Positions 47,251 through 58,619 of a stretch of 64,000 bases of DNA are shown here, in pieces. Within the stretch, counting starts at the first letter, position 1. Each line of letters opens with the position of its first letter. This DNA comes from Acorus gramineus. Lineage: Eukaryota; Streptophyta; Magnoliopsida; Acorales; Acoraceae. The notes under the pieces were generated by a model. That model worked only from the letters and a program-made list of their open reading frames with translations. It made no database searches and was not told where the DNA came from. The DNA lies in the NCBI GenBank assembly GCA_030737835.1, contig CM060847.1, positions 18,031,280-18,095,279 of the forward strand, given 5' to 3'. The position numbers were made by a program, and so were the translations under genes.

Positions 47251-49199
47251 GATATCTTGGGCTTCCTCTATTTCAAGGTGCCTTATCCCCTAAGCTGTAC
47301 CAGCCTCTAATTGATAAGATTCGAAAGAAAATTTCTTCTTGGATTTGCCATTCTCTTTCCAGGGCTGGGAGAGTTGAATTGATCAGGTCAGTTTTGTCCT
47401 CCTTCCAAATATTTTGGTCTTCGACCTATCAGATTCCTCGCAGAACCCAAAAGGATGTAGAAAAACTCCTTAGAGACTTCCTTTGGCATGGCACCTCGTT
47501 CGATCGCAAGGTGCATCACGCTAACTGGGATAGTGTCTGCAAGCCTTAGAAGAGGATGGACTTGGAATTAAGCGCATTCGTGATTGGACTGAAGTTTCTG
47601 TTGGGGTTCGATTTTGGGAGATTGCAACTCCAAGTGCATCTATGTGGGCCTGCTGGATGAGAGATAGATACCTGAGAACGTCTAATATTTGGCAGGTTCA
47701 AACTCATTCGAGTTTCTCCTCGTCCTGTTCTCATATTCTTCAGGCCAGAGAGTGGATTCTGCCCAAAGCACGCTACTTGATCTTCGAGGGGAAAACCATT
47801 AATCTATGGTATGACCCCTGGATCAATGGCAGAGGGTTGAAGGATATTTTAGGTCAAGTTAATCTTGATCGGGGTCCACCTTCAAAGGTAACAGTTGCTG
47901 CTTTCATCAAAGATGGAAAATGGCACAGACCAAACAGGTCCTCAGTCGAATTGGATTCGATCTGGTCTGAAATTCAACAATTGGAGGTTGGGGGTTTTGG
48001 AGATGATATCTTGATCTGGCCTGCCAGTAAAACTGGTGTCTTGGGGCTTTCTGATGCCTGGAAAGCAGTGAGAACAAGGTGTGATTCTCCTCAATGGGCT
48101 AAGTGGCTATGGCATCCACTTCAAACCCCCAAAGCATTGTTTCTGTTCATGGCAAGCATACCCCAATAGGCTTCCCACTCTTGTTCGTATTCAGCGATGG
48201 AGTCCCTCCCAGCCACTCACCTGTTCATTGTGTTCTGTTGGTTGTGATGATGTGGATCATCTATTCTTTGGATGTTCTTATTCGACGTATATCTGGGGTA
48301 GGTTCTTTCGTGATCTATCAATTTCAAGTCAGGTCCCTCGACGATTAGATCTTATCTGTGCTTGGTTGGTGGCAACTATGAGTGACCCTGTCAAGAAAGA
48401 GCTTGTTCACATTATTCTCACAACAACAATCGGGTCCATCTGGATAGAAAGAAACAATAGGCTCTTTACTAGGAAGAAAAATCACAAAATAATTATACTC
48501 AGGAGAATCAAGGAGAGCATCAACCTTCGTACTATCCATAAGGTATTCAATGCTATCCCCTTGCCGGATCATGCTAAGATAATGGACGCTCTTCGAGTAA
48601 CAATCATCTCTAAGGAGCAGGTCACATCCATAGTGAAATGGTTAAGTCCAGACATTGGCTGGCACAAACTAAATACTGATGGCTCTCTTGCAGATGATCG
48701 CGGAGGTTATGGTGCACTCCTTTGAGATGAAAAGGATGATTTCATTATTGGTTTAGCAGGCATATTAAATCTTCCCACCAAAAACTTATTGGAGCTCAAA
48801 GCAATCGAACAGGGAGTCGTTCTAGGCTGCTCCATCTCGGTAAAGAAACTGTGGATTGAAACTGACTCTACCACATCTTGGGCTTGGCTTACTAGAAGAG
48901 GAAATATATCATGGTCAGCGTTACGATCTCTTAGAAATGCACATCACATTCTACCAAAGCTTGAAGTCTGGAAGGTGTCGCACATCCATAGAGAGGGAAA
49001 TTCACCGGCGGACATACTTGCAGCTCACCAATTTGCAAAGGGAGAAGCTATCATTCATCCAACTCAGCTATGGCAGGATTTGGTAGCGGCTATTCAGGAG
49101 GATAGGCAACCAGAAGGATTCAAGAGAGTGAGGTGGTTGAATGAATTGAAGCATTTGAACTGTTCTTATGGTTCTGCTACTATGGAACAAGGGACTTAG
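47251..49199 (+). pseudogene. LINE ORF2 C-terminus with zf-RVT and RNase H
   Basis: After the RT comes a zf-RVT region (RIQRWSPSQPLTCSLC, then DVDHLFFGCSYSTYIWGRFF). Next is an RNase H domain: LNTDGSLADDRGGYGALL, LLELKAIEQGV, LWIETDSTTSWAWL and REGNSPADILA. All four acidic residues of RNase H are visible. Stops lie at about 47548, 48169 and 48723. The frame ends TAG at 49197-49199. The APE-RT-RNase H order marks the plant L1 group. Confidence 0.85.
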
Positions 49200-49359
49200 T
49201 TAAACACAAGAGAATTCAATATTGTGATTGAAGCTCTCTTTGTGCTCTATTCCCCCTTTTTTTGGTTTTTGTTTTGTTCCTTTGTAAAGTTTTGTGAATT
49301 TTGTACAAATTCTCTCACTTTACAGCAATACAACTTTTGATTACCAATAAAAAAAAAGA

Positions 49360-50311
49360 GAGTAAATGTGTCAATTATTCAAAAAAAATGTATTTGTTAT
49401 TAATTATATAAAAAATATAAAAAGATTATATGATATTCAAAATTTTGAAATGTGGATATAAATATCAGTGTATCTACTCTAAAAAATATCTGAATCTGAC
49501 ATATATTATAAATTTATAGGTGGTTCTATGTTGCCCCTCAAATCTTTAAGTTCGTCCCCTTTCAATGGATTATATTATAAAAGATCTATTTACATATACT
49601 CGATTTGTAAGCCCCCAAACACACAATATCTTTTTTTTTAAATATTTTATTAACATTCTCTAATTTGTACATCCACCCATTGCAAACAAAGTAAATAGTT
49701 TTTCTTGTCATGTGCAAGAAAGAAGACAAAGAAGAATGATTTCTTTCGTTGCACATGTGTTATTCCCTCTCTTGGACCATTATCAGGCTTTTTCCTCTTT
49801 GCTGCTTAATTTCTAGGGTTCAATTATTGCATCTTGGATTTTGAGTCCTAAATATAACCCACCTTTTCCATTATTTATTTTGGATTTCCTTCTAGGGTTT
49901 GTGCTCTACCAAGGGAGAAGAAGGTGGTCCTCTGGCCATCTCTTGTGATATGTTAATATTTTATTCCATAAATATATATAGGTTAGGAGGCCTTGATAAT
50001 GTTAGTGATAAATTGTTTGAAATGCTAGTATGTGCTTTTTATAGGTTTTTCTTTGAAAAAGAGCTAAAATTCAATAAATGAATTTCAAAAGTGATTTATT
50101 TCAAGGGTAAATCAATCTCATAATACTAAAAAACACTTAAAATTAATAATATTCACTTGCATTCTCTTATTCATATGTTCAAATAGATAACAAACATGAC
50201 TCAATAATAAATCTCGTAGAATTAGGGATTATATCATAATAAACACCTAATCAAATAAGCTATCAACTAACCTAATCCTAAAATAAAAGATTTTTAAAAA
50301 TAATGATCATA
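49360..50311. other. Gene-free stretch, possibly part LTR
   Basis: No gene was seen. The right end lies beside the gypsy purine tract and could be its 3' LTR, starting (minus strand) TGATATGATC at about 50314. No partner LTR was found. Confidence 0.35.
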
Positions 50312-51320
50312 TCATTCCACTCCCCTTAAGATAATCTTGTCCTCAAGGTGTGAACTAAGAACTCCACCGTTCTTTGAGTTGATGATAGTCTTTCGATTTC
50401 ACTTGAGCATCATCATCTCCCTCAATAAATAGCTAACTTGTTTTGCAATGATGATTTGGTCTAAACTTCTCATCACAATCATAACAAAGACCTTTATCTC
50501 TTCATTCTTTCATCTCTTCCCACGTCCATGATTTTATAGATATGGATCCTATCTTGGAGCTTGTTGATTTGGTAGATTATTAGGCTGAACAAAATGTGTT
50601 TTTCCTAATCAGTGAAAACATTATAGCTTTTCTTCTTGGATGTAAATGAGACTGATGGCAACCAATAAGGTGTTGGGTCAAAATATTTGAATTTCAATTC
50701 AAATTTCTTCCTTTAGCCTCCAACAAAAGACCCAATAAGAGCTTTTTATGTCCAACCTTCCACTCGATTGGCCAAGCATTCAAATTCAATTGGATACTCT
50801 CGCACAATGTGTTTGTTCCAATTTTGAAAGTGTTGCATCAAAATCACTGTAGTTGATCGGCTCAAAGCGAACACATAGTGCTCTATCCAAGATAGTTGTG
50901 GTTGTATCTTCTTATACCATTGATACCATTGTACTACATCTCCTTCAGGGTGGAAAGAAGCCATGAACACTCTATATTTTGAAATTTGCAGAATTGATCT
51001 GCGTGATAAATCCAACTAGTGGGATCTTCTCCTGCGAAAGTATAGCATGCTTGAATCGAAGACCCAGCATCATGAATATTTCTTTTATGTGACTACAGAA
51101 GAGGAAGCGCGAATTGGGTACTCATATTTCATATTCAACTCGCGCTTCCTCTTCTGCATAATGATCTCTTCCGTCTTTTAAGGATTGAAGAAGCTAACTG
51201 TTCGTATTGGGTACTCATGGCAGTGAGACTTTCCTTGATTTCTTTCATATTGTTTGCGAGCTTCTCGACTTTTGATTTCATAGTTTGCTTTTGTTGCCCC
51301 AAAGTGGGAGCCTTGGGCAT
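50312..51320 (-). pseudogene. Ty3/gypsy gag-only remnant
   Basis: The minus strand begins MPKAPTLGQQKQ, then a coiled segment (KVEKLANNMKEIKESL). Next is the gypsy gag core (GEDPTSWIYHADQFCKFQ in one frame, MASFHPEGDVVQWYQWYK in the next, so a frameshift lies near 50960). A zinc knuckle CYDCDEKFRPNHHC lies near 50440-50490. It runs almost directly into HLEDKIILRGVE and a stop (50350-50312), which is the usual end of the gypsy polyprotein. Protease, RT, RNase H and integrase are missing. A purine tract follows the stop. Confidence 0.75.
51096..51156. repeat. Perfect 17-bp hairpin inside the gypsy gag remnant
   Basis: CAGAAGAGGAAGCGCGA (51096-51112) is the exact inverse of TCGCGCTTCCTCTTCTG (51140-51156), with a 27-nt loop. 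The loop's ATTGGGTACTCAT also occurs at about 51205-51217. Confidence 0.85.
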
Positions 51321-52333
51321 GCTAGAGATTGTTTTCTAATATGTTCTAATCAGGATTATCTTTTTTGGATGGGTTTCTTGTTGGATTTTGATTTGGGTAG
51401 AATCAAATGGATGGGGATAGGAGGGTGTAAAATATATTACGGTTTGGTTGAAGAATTATTTGACTTTTTTTGTGTGAATAAGAAATTCGGGCAACAAGGA
51501 GACGTTGGTGAAGAATTCCTCCAAGCGGCAAAGAGACAAAGGGGCAAGGAAAACCCACTACGTGGCATGTTATATCGGTCCATGAGGGAATCATTGTTTT
51601 CCTTAAGTCTTAAAAGAAATGTGAGAAACGGAAAGAATGTTTAAATAAGAAGGGGGATCACATTAAACAAGCAAAAATCTCCCGAACCTCTTTATCCCCA
51701 CGGGAATATAGGCCGTTGGGTGGACGCGGAACTAGGCAATTTTAGAGGACAACGGACATAAACATAACAATTGATGGAGTGTGTAATCAACAAATATGAG
51801 AAACGTATCATGAGGGCTTGCAATGTGTACTTCATAAAGAGATGTCCACATATCATGGTTAGCAAGTTCAAGGTGGGAGCTCCCAATGCTATGGTCGGTA
51901 GATCTCTTTTCTACTTGTGAGCGCGGGGCAAGGTATTTGATTCCTTGTGAGGTTTGTTTTGTTTTGTTTTTGAGTGCTGATACACTCAATCTGCTTTGCA
52001 ACTCTATCTACAACCCAGAAGCGATACCCCAGCCTCTACACACTATGATAGTGCAGTATATCATATGATATTACAATGTAAATTATTACACTATCACAGA
52101 ATTTTTTTACCATTTTTTCAAAAAAAAATATTAATGTATTTCAATATATATTTACTATTTATAATAGTATATATATCAATGGATAAATGTATATTAAAAA
52201 AAACCTCAATGAAAACTGCGGACGTGGTTGCACATGGAGTTGGACCTATCATTTTCTTCATTTTTATTATTATGAATTATTGTAATCCCCTCGTCTCCCT
52301 AATTTAATTTAGACAATATGAAACTTTGATTTA
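51321..52333. other. Gene-free stretch beyond the gypsy remnant
   Basis: It may contain the leader or LTR of the gypsy remnant. Open frames at 51285-51644 and on the minus strand at 51692-52001 resemble no family I know. No splice-linked gene was found. Confidence 0.4.
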
Positions 52334-52511
52334 GGCCCCATTTGGGATTGATGCGCTAGTGGTAGAGGAAGTCGTCCGCGATAGAGAAGTGTTATTTATG
52401 TCATTTTTCCTTTCTCACCACAAATGGTAAAAAAAAACATTTGGATCCACAATGACATTACACGGTGTTATCCGCCATGAAATCCATCAGACTGAGGGTC
52501 CAAACGCAGCC
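52334..52511. mobile_element. Tourist-like MITE
   Basis: This 178-bp element has ends GGCCCCATTTGG and CCAAACGCAGCC (inverse GGCTGCGTTTGG), which match at most positions. TTA flanks both sides (52331-52333, 52512-52514). This fits a PIF/Harbinger-derived MITE. It is non-coding. Confidence 0.75.
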
Positions 52512-53094
52512 TTAATTACATATAAATAACATTGTCTAAGTTTTCCATTACAAAGAAGAAAAAAAACGTGTACAACTATTAAAATATTTTTTTCAATCAC
52601 CCTATCATGTTAATCAAATGGTGGCAGATCATATCCTAAGCAACGCCTAACAAAAAAAGAGAAACTTTATGTTGATCAACCAATGAGTGTCACATATATA
52701 AATAATTCTTTTAAAGAGTAAATGCCCTCATTTTTATTATAAATAACATCACAAATAAATTTACTCTTATAAAACTATTTTTTGGAGAACTTAATTAAAA
52801 GTATCTGGGAACACCTATGTAATAACAATATGTCCATTGACTTTTTCTTGTTTTATTTAAGTCCCAAAATTAGTGGTGGTATATTGTTTAGGTCCTTCCA
52901 TCAAACTTCCATCCATTCTATATTTTTCTCCCTTTTTGACCCATAAGTAAACATTATTTGCCTTTCTATCTCCCCCAACCTTTCTTTCTCTCCCAAACAA
53001 CTCAACAAGTTATGAGACCACCTCCACCAGCCCCCCATTGCGCCGATCTCGACCCAACGCCGATCTTGCCCCCCGACCTCTCCCGACCATCTCT

Positions 53095-53278
53095 CGTGTC
53101 CCATCCGCGAGTCCAAACCCCTTCTCGTGACCCCGTCCGCGAGCCCAACCTCCTCTTGCAACCTCTATCCGCGAGCTTAACCCCCTCTCGCGACCCGTCC
53201 ACGAGCCTTACCCCTCTCGCGACCCCGTCCGCGATCCCAACCCCTTATCGCGACCCTGTCCGTGAGCCTAATCTGTTA
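53095..53278. repeat. Six ~30-bp units in the left foldback arm
   Basis: Units follow CGCGACCCCGTCCGCGAGCC plus AACCCCTCT with variation. The right arm holds only one or two such units (near 54920-54945), so the array grew in the left arm alone. Confidence 0.8.
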
Positions 53279-53321
53279 CAGGTATAACAGTGTACAAAAT
53301 GAGCGTTATAGTATACGCAGT

Positions 53322-54707
53322 TGTCGGTATGTAAAACTTGGGGGTTCTGCAAACTTGGTTTTGGTCCATCTCGCGACTGATAGGATCACAGCCCGGAGAG
53401 TCGTTTCTGAGCCGCCCGACAGCTTCTTAGAAAGACAGGGTTTTGTTGTGATCGCCACCTACTTTCTCAAAAAGCAGGAAAAGTTGCTGTTACTGTTGAT
53501 CGCCTCGTGGGAAAATTGTGTGGGTTTTCTTCTCTGAGCTACGGGCCTGCCGCACACAGAGGTGAAAATAGGAATCCTCTTTTGCTAGATAAGAACTTGA
53601 TAAAGGAGGTTTGGGAATTAGGGTGTAGATGAGGGTTGGCTAATGGGGATTAGCCGCCTGGTGGAGAACGATTGGTTGGGATTAGCCGCCTGGTACCTGG
53701 TTCTTGGTTTTCTGGATTTGGGCAGAACCTAGGTAGGGAAGTGTTTTGGCTTTGGCTAGGGTGGTGGTTGTGAGGATTGAAAGTGGTGTTGCTGGTTTCC
53801 TCTTTTAGATTTGGGTAGCACCTAGGTAGGAATTTTGATTTGTTTGGCTAGGGCTAAAAGAGTTTTAGGACAATGGTTAGAGGGGTTTTTTTTGGAGAGT
53901 AGATCGTGTTGGTGGTTGTCTCTCAACTAAGGCTCTCTCTCTCTCTCTCTCTCTCTTTCACACACTTTTGAAATGAATTTGTCTTCCTTTGAAATGAAAA
54001 TCCCCCACCCTTTCGTTCTCATCCCAACCCCTCCTTTTATAGTAGAAAAGGGATCATAGGATTATCCCTTGGACAATGGCATGTGTTGGATAAGAGGATG
54101 AGCTAAGTAAACATTATTGCAAAAATACGCACTTAATGGTTTATTGGGTAATAGCATGGGTTGGACAAGAGGGTGAGACTAAGTTACTTCACATCTAAGT
54201 AAAGCTGATTTTTGCTTCTTGGATGTGTCCAGGTGAGGGTCGGCTACCCTAATGCAGCCGCCCGGGCAGGGCCGACTAGTTTTAATTAGTCGCCCAGGAA
54301 GGGGCGGCTAGTTAAGAGATGCCGCCGGTATGATGACCTGCCAAACGTCCAATCGGTGGCAAGCGATGGCTTGAGGCGGTTACTAAGATTGAACCGTTAG
54401 AGAAGGGCGGATAATTAGAACAAATCGCCGCAACCATCAGCATTGAATGTTGCTTTATGTCTCATCTAAGGGAAGCGGTTGGAGGCGGTTTAAGGGGCGG
54501 CTAGTTGAAACTAGCAGCCCAGTGAGGGGCGGCTACTTGCAATTAGCTGCCCAAATGCTGGCCTTTTAATTTTTCTAAGTGTTGTGGCTAGGGTTCCTCT
54601 TGTTCCTTAAAAGATGTTTTCTATTAGATTTTCAAATGTGGTCATTTTAAAATGTTACTTGAAGTAAATTTTCTTCTCTTTGGACGGTCAAAATTGGGGT
54701 ATCTACA
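53322..54707. repeat. Solo LTR with perfect target duplication
   Basis: This 1386-bp segment begins TGTCGGTATGTAAAAC and ends TTGGGGTATCTACA. It is flanked on both sides by GCAGT (53317-53321 and 54708-54712), an exact 5-bp duplication. The ends are like those of large plant Ty3/gypsy LTRs. Internally it has repeated 'gattagccgcctgg' strings, a (CT)n tract at 53933-53957 and a TTTTATAG string near 54035. No internal retrotransposon region remains, so recombination between LTRs is the likely origin. Confidence 0.8.
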
Positions 54708-55459
54708 GCAGTGTAATACACAAAACCTGTAACAGGTATAACAGTATACACATTGAAAATAATAATGTACATAGTGTAACAAAAAATCTGATATCTGTAA
54801 GAGGTATAACAGTGTACACAATGTGCGTAACAATGTATGCAGTGTAACACACACAATTTATAACATGTATAACAATGTACATATTAAGAATAACATTGTA
54901 CACAGTATAACATAGAACCGGGAGACGGCTCGCGGACGGGACGTGGGACACGGTCGGGAGATGTCGGGGGACGCGATCAGCGTTGGGGTCGAGATCGGCG
55001 CAATGGAGGGCTAGTGAAGATGATCTCATATCTTGTTGAATTGTTTGAGAGAGAAAAAGAGAGATTGTGGAAGATAGAGAGATAAATCGTGTTCACTTGA
55101 AATATAAAAATAGAGAGAAAAAAATATAAAATGGATGAAAAAACCTAAATAAAAAATCACTAATAACTTAAAGATCTAAAAAAACATAAGAAAAAAAATT
55201 AAGAGAGCTATTGTTATTACATATGTGGTACTTCTAATTAATTTCACCGTATTTTTTTAACGTTGGACAACACCGAAAATCGCACAGATGATCTGAATCC
55301 GTCCGTTGAAAAAAAAAAAACGTCCGATGATCTTCTAATCTTCCATGACCGAAGCACGTCGTACACACGTCACAAAACACCGACTGACTTTGCACGGAAA
55401 CCCGAGCCCGAGGACGCCTCGAGATTCTCACCCAACTCTCCGGAACCGCAGAAACCACC

Positions 55460-55461
<2 letters not shown>

Positions 55462-55498
<37 letters not shown>
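55462..55498 (+). repeat. (AG)n microsatellite just before the PEX1 start
   Basis: An uninterrupted AG repeat of about 37 bp ends one base before the ATG at 55500. It lies in the probable 5' UTR. The same frame is open upstream to 55263, where the repeat would read as alternating Arg-Glu. Confidence 0.95.
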
Positions 55499-55499
<1 letters not shown>

Positions 55500-55501
<2 letters not shown>

Positions 55502-57512
55502 GGAGGTGGAAGTGAAGTTGGTTGGAGGGCTCGAGTGCTGCTTCGTGTCTCTCCCGCTCTCCCTCATCCAGACCTTGCAGTCCACCTACCCCGGAGGGTT
55601 CCTCCCCCCGGTCATCTCCCTGGAGCTCCGCTCTCGCTCCGGCCAGTCCTGGCACGTCGCCTGGTCCGGCTCCGCCTCTAGGTCTTCTGCGATCGAGGTC
55701 TCTCTCTCTCTGTTTTTTCATTTATTGTTATGGATTTTTGGTTTTCGTTTGAAATTTAGTTGTGTTTGAGTTGATTGTATGGTAATAATTCAGTTTTTTT
55801 TTTAATCATGAATTCGGGAATCGAGAAAAAATGAAGTTGATAATCTGTGCCGCCTCCAAGTATTGGTTTATTTATATATATTGTTTATTTGAAAATCTGC
55901 TTTGTCCAGTCTTTTCTAATAATCAATCTTAAAGTTATAAGCTGTACCGGCTGAAGTGATGTTTGGAACTGGTTTCTTAAAAAAATTGAATATGTGAAAG
56001 CCGAATCTGCCCATAATTGGTGCCAAATAGATCCTAAGATAGTTGTGTTTTGTTAGGGAGCACACATAGGAGCACTGATTGCCAAGTGATTTGTTAAATA
56101 AAGTGGAGGTGGCATTTAGTAAGTTGGAATGGGGGAAGACACTTGACTCGGATGATCAAGATTTGATTTTTTTATATGTGTAAGGTAAAGTTCTGTTGGT
56201 TTGCAGACAGTGATAATGAATTCTGACAAAAAGTGAAATTTTGGTTAAACAGTGCTCAAACTGTCATAAATAATGAGTTGTAATGTTGATGATTCCAATT
56301 TGGAAAGATGATTGGGGCTTCATATTAAGTCACGAAGCTCCTTGAATAAAAATTGAGGCGAGGGATCTCCGATAAGAAAAAAGAAATAAAAAAAGGGAAA
56401 TAGAAAAGACCTAATACAAAAATTCAAGAGCCTTTTCCACGTTCCCCCCATTGAATTTAACATTTTCACTTTGGTTTCCTCTTTTTACTCTTCTTTGAAA
56501 ACATTCTTCACATATATTCGACGTCGGTGAAGCCACATCTAATCTAAATAACCAGGCCTACCTTGGACCATACCATTGTACTATTTGGGCATCCATTAGA
56601 GGATGATCTTGGGATTTCTATTCTAGATTGCATAATTCACAAATTGTGTTACTGTCATTTGCCCATTTTGAGTGATTGACCTTTGTAAGGAGCTTGTCGA
56701 GAGAGAGCAATTACAAACACGGACTTTTTAAAGATGATGATGTATTCCTAATTTTGCAACAATGAATTGGGGAATGTGTTGAGACTAAATTTTAGTAGAT
56801 GGAAGTTGATAATTGTAGATGCAAGATTGCTTTGGTTATATAATTTGTTTATAAGATATTAAATCCAATGTCACTATCTAGTGAGTGGAAGAAAAATGCT
56901 TTTCATGCTTATGCTAAAAGGCAAAAGAAAAATGCATGATTTTTCCTACTATTTTGAACAGAAACTTAAAGTCAGCAAGAGGATGGAATTAAGGTCTAAA
57001 TCACTTTGGTTGGCATTACTCATGGAGTTCAATCACTTAAAAGTGAAGTTCAAATAGAAGTATATGGAGAAGAGGAGGAATCTTGACTTTGTATTTTTTA
57101 ACTCCAGAAAGACAAATTACTAAATAAAGTATTAACTTGGCCAGCATTGAGGGAGAAAGGTTTTATCCTTTTCTTGTTGGTTGGGCCTTTGTCTAGATCA
57201 TGTATCATATCATTATCTCCGGCTAATGCTTCCAGAACTATATGTCGGAGTTGCAATATTTGAGATTTTCCATTGTATCTGAAATTCTTGTGTTGCTTCT
57301 TGTCTAATTTTGGTTGTAATAACTTTTTCATCATAAAGGTTGCTCAACAATTGGGAGAGTGCATTACTCTACTGGATCACACTCTAGTAAATGTGCGAGC
57401 GGTTACCAATCTAACAAAGGCTAATCTTGTAACGATAGAGCCGAATAGTGAGGATGACTGGGAAATTTTGGACCTCAATTCCGAAGTCGCAGAAGAAGTT
57501 ATTTTGAAACAG
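55500..57512 (+). CDS. PEX1: Peroxisome biogenesis AAA-ATPase PEX1, N-terminal exons only
   Basis: Exon 1 (55500-55697, 66 codons) and exon 2 (57339-57512, 58 codons) join in phase 0 with GT-AG borders. The 124 residues start MEVEVKLVGGLECCFVSLPL, contain WHVAWSGSASRSSAIE and end with DDWEILDLNSEVAEEVILKQ. This is the PEX1 N-terminal adaptor domain. PEX1 and PEX6 form a hexameric AAA-ATPase that pulls the import receptor PEX5 from the peroxisome membrane for reuse. The two ATPase domains and remaining exons are not in this window. I chose 55500 as the start because plant PEX1 proteins begin here; an in-frame ATG at 55263 exists but would add an unlikely low-complexity extension. The following intron is at least 6.4 kb. 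Confidence 0.9.
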
Positions 57513-58619
57513 GTGCCTGAATTATTTTAACTTAAGCCATGTTTTCAGCACAGTGGAATTCAAATATGTGTTATTTTCCTTATACATCAGTTGATAAATA
57601 ATACTAATTTTCATTTTATTGCATTATAAGTACATCGAGGAATAGTAATATAGTATTAATTTTCGTATCCTTCTTTTTTAAAATTCATTTCAGTGGCTTT
57701 GCTCCTTTGATGCCTGATATTGTCAGGTATCAGGAAATGAGTTGATACTTTGTGCCCGGGCCTAACTTATCTGAAGTATAATTTCATTCCTTCTCAAAAT
57801 TTTTTCACTTTTTCTGATGGGTTAGGTTGGAATTAAAGATCTCTTGGTTGCAAACATAATCATCACCCACTGAGCTATGGGTCCAAATCTTACCTTGTTT
57901 TGTTTTTATTTCTATACTGCATTAGAAATATTATTTCAGAAGACATGAAGGCATTGCATGAATTTGAACTTTTGTCGTTCAGTATTGTTGAATCTCTTTC
58001 ATCCTTTTGAGTTATTTGCTCTGATCAGGTTCAAAATTTGGTTCCAGCCAATTAACAAATTTTCAAGGGTTCCAAATCAACAATATTATCATAGGCATAG
58101 CTGATTCTTATTAAATTTATTGGAAATGGAATTAGTAGAGATAATGAAAAAACAATGACAAATTGACAATTTAAGAGGTAACAAATCTAGAAAAAGGGTG
58201 TGAGAGAGATTGTGATATTCTATTAGAAGTGGAGAAAGACCATTGGAAAAGGGGAAAGCAACACAATTTAAATGGGGAAAATAAGCTCCTTTTAATATGT
58301 TGATATGGATGGTTAAAAAATTTTCTTTTATTTTTTCCTCTTTTTTTTTTTTTTTGTATCTTTCACAGTAACTGCTAGGAGTAATTTTTGGGTTAAATCA
58401 CGGTCGATGTTCATTTTTCCTTTTATTTTGCTTCTCAAAGAAGGAGATGAAGTAAAATAATGGAAAAGTGGTTGAAGCAGAGGATTCTTGAGCAGTATGA
58501 TTTTATGCCCTGAGAGTTGAGATGATTGTTGTAGTGCATTTCCTCTTTTAAAAAGTATATTCCTCTACGGTAAGCCAGCAGGTATCTTCCATATTAACAG
58601 AAGGTTCACAACATAATGT
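57513..58619. other. PEX1 intron 2, unique AT-rich part
   Basis: I looked for the next PEX1 exon and did not find it. The stretch is AT-rich and without recognisable elements. Confidence 0.5.

Larger units (their letters stand above)
42885..49359 (+). mobile_element. L1-type LINE with RNase H, near full length, broken
   Basis: This non-LTR element has an ORF1 with DUF4283 and zinc knuckle, then ORF2 with endonuclease, reverse transcriptase, a zinc-finger region and RNase H. A short poly-A tail lies at about 49348-49357. GAGTAAA at 42878-42884 and 49360-49366 may be the target duplication. ORF2 contains several stops and frameshifts, so the copy cannot move on its own. Confidence 0.88.
52785..55240. 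mobile_element. Foldback element with ~300-bp arms, upstream of PEX1
   Basis: The left arm (about 52785-53320) and right arm (about 54713-55240) are inverted. Shared strings include TATGTAATAACAATA, CAACAAG(T/A)TATGAGA, CATTGCGCCGATCTCGACCC and GTATAACAGTGTACA. Removing the solo LTR at 53322-54707 leaves about 1.07 kb, nearly all inverted repeat. There is no transposase. The right end lies about 260 bp from the PEX1 start codon. Confidence 0.75.

Noticed and set aside
51692..52001. Minus-strand open frames as a host gene
   Set aside because: Two overlapping frames, no splice-linked neighbours and no recognised motif.
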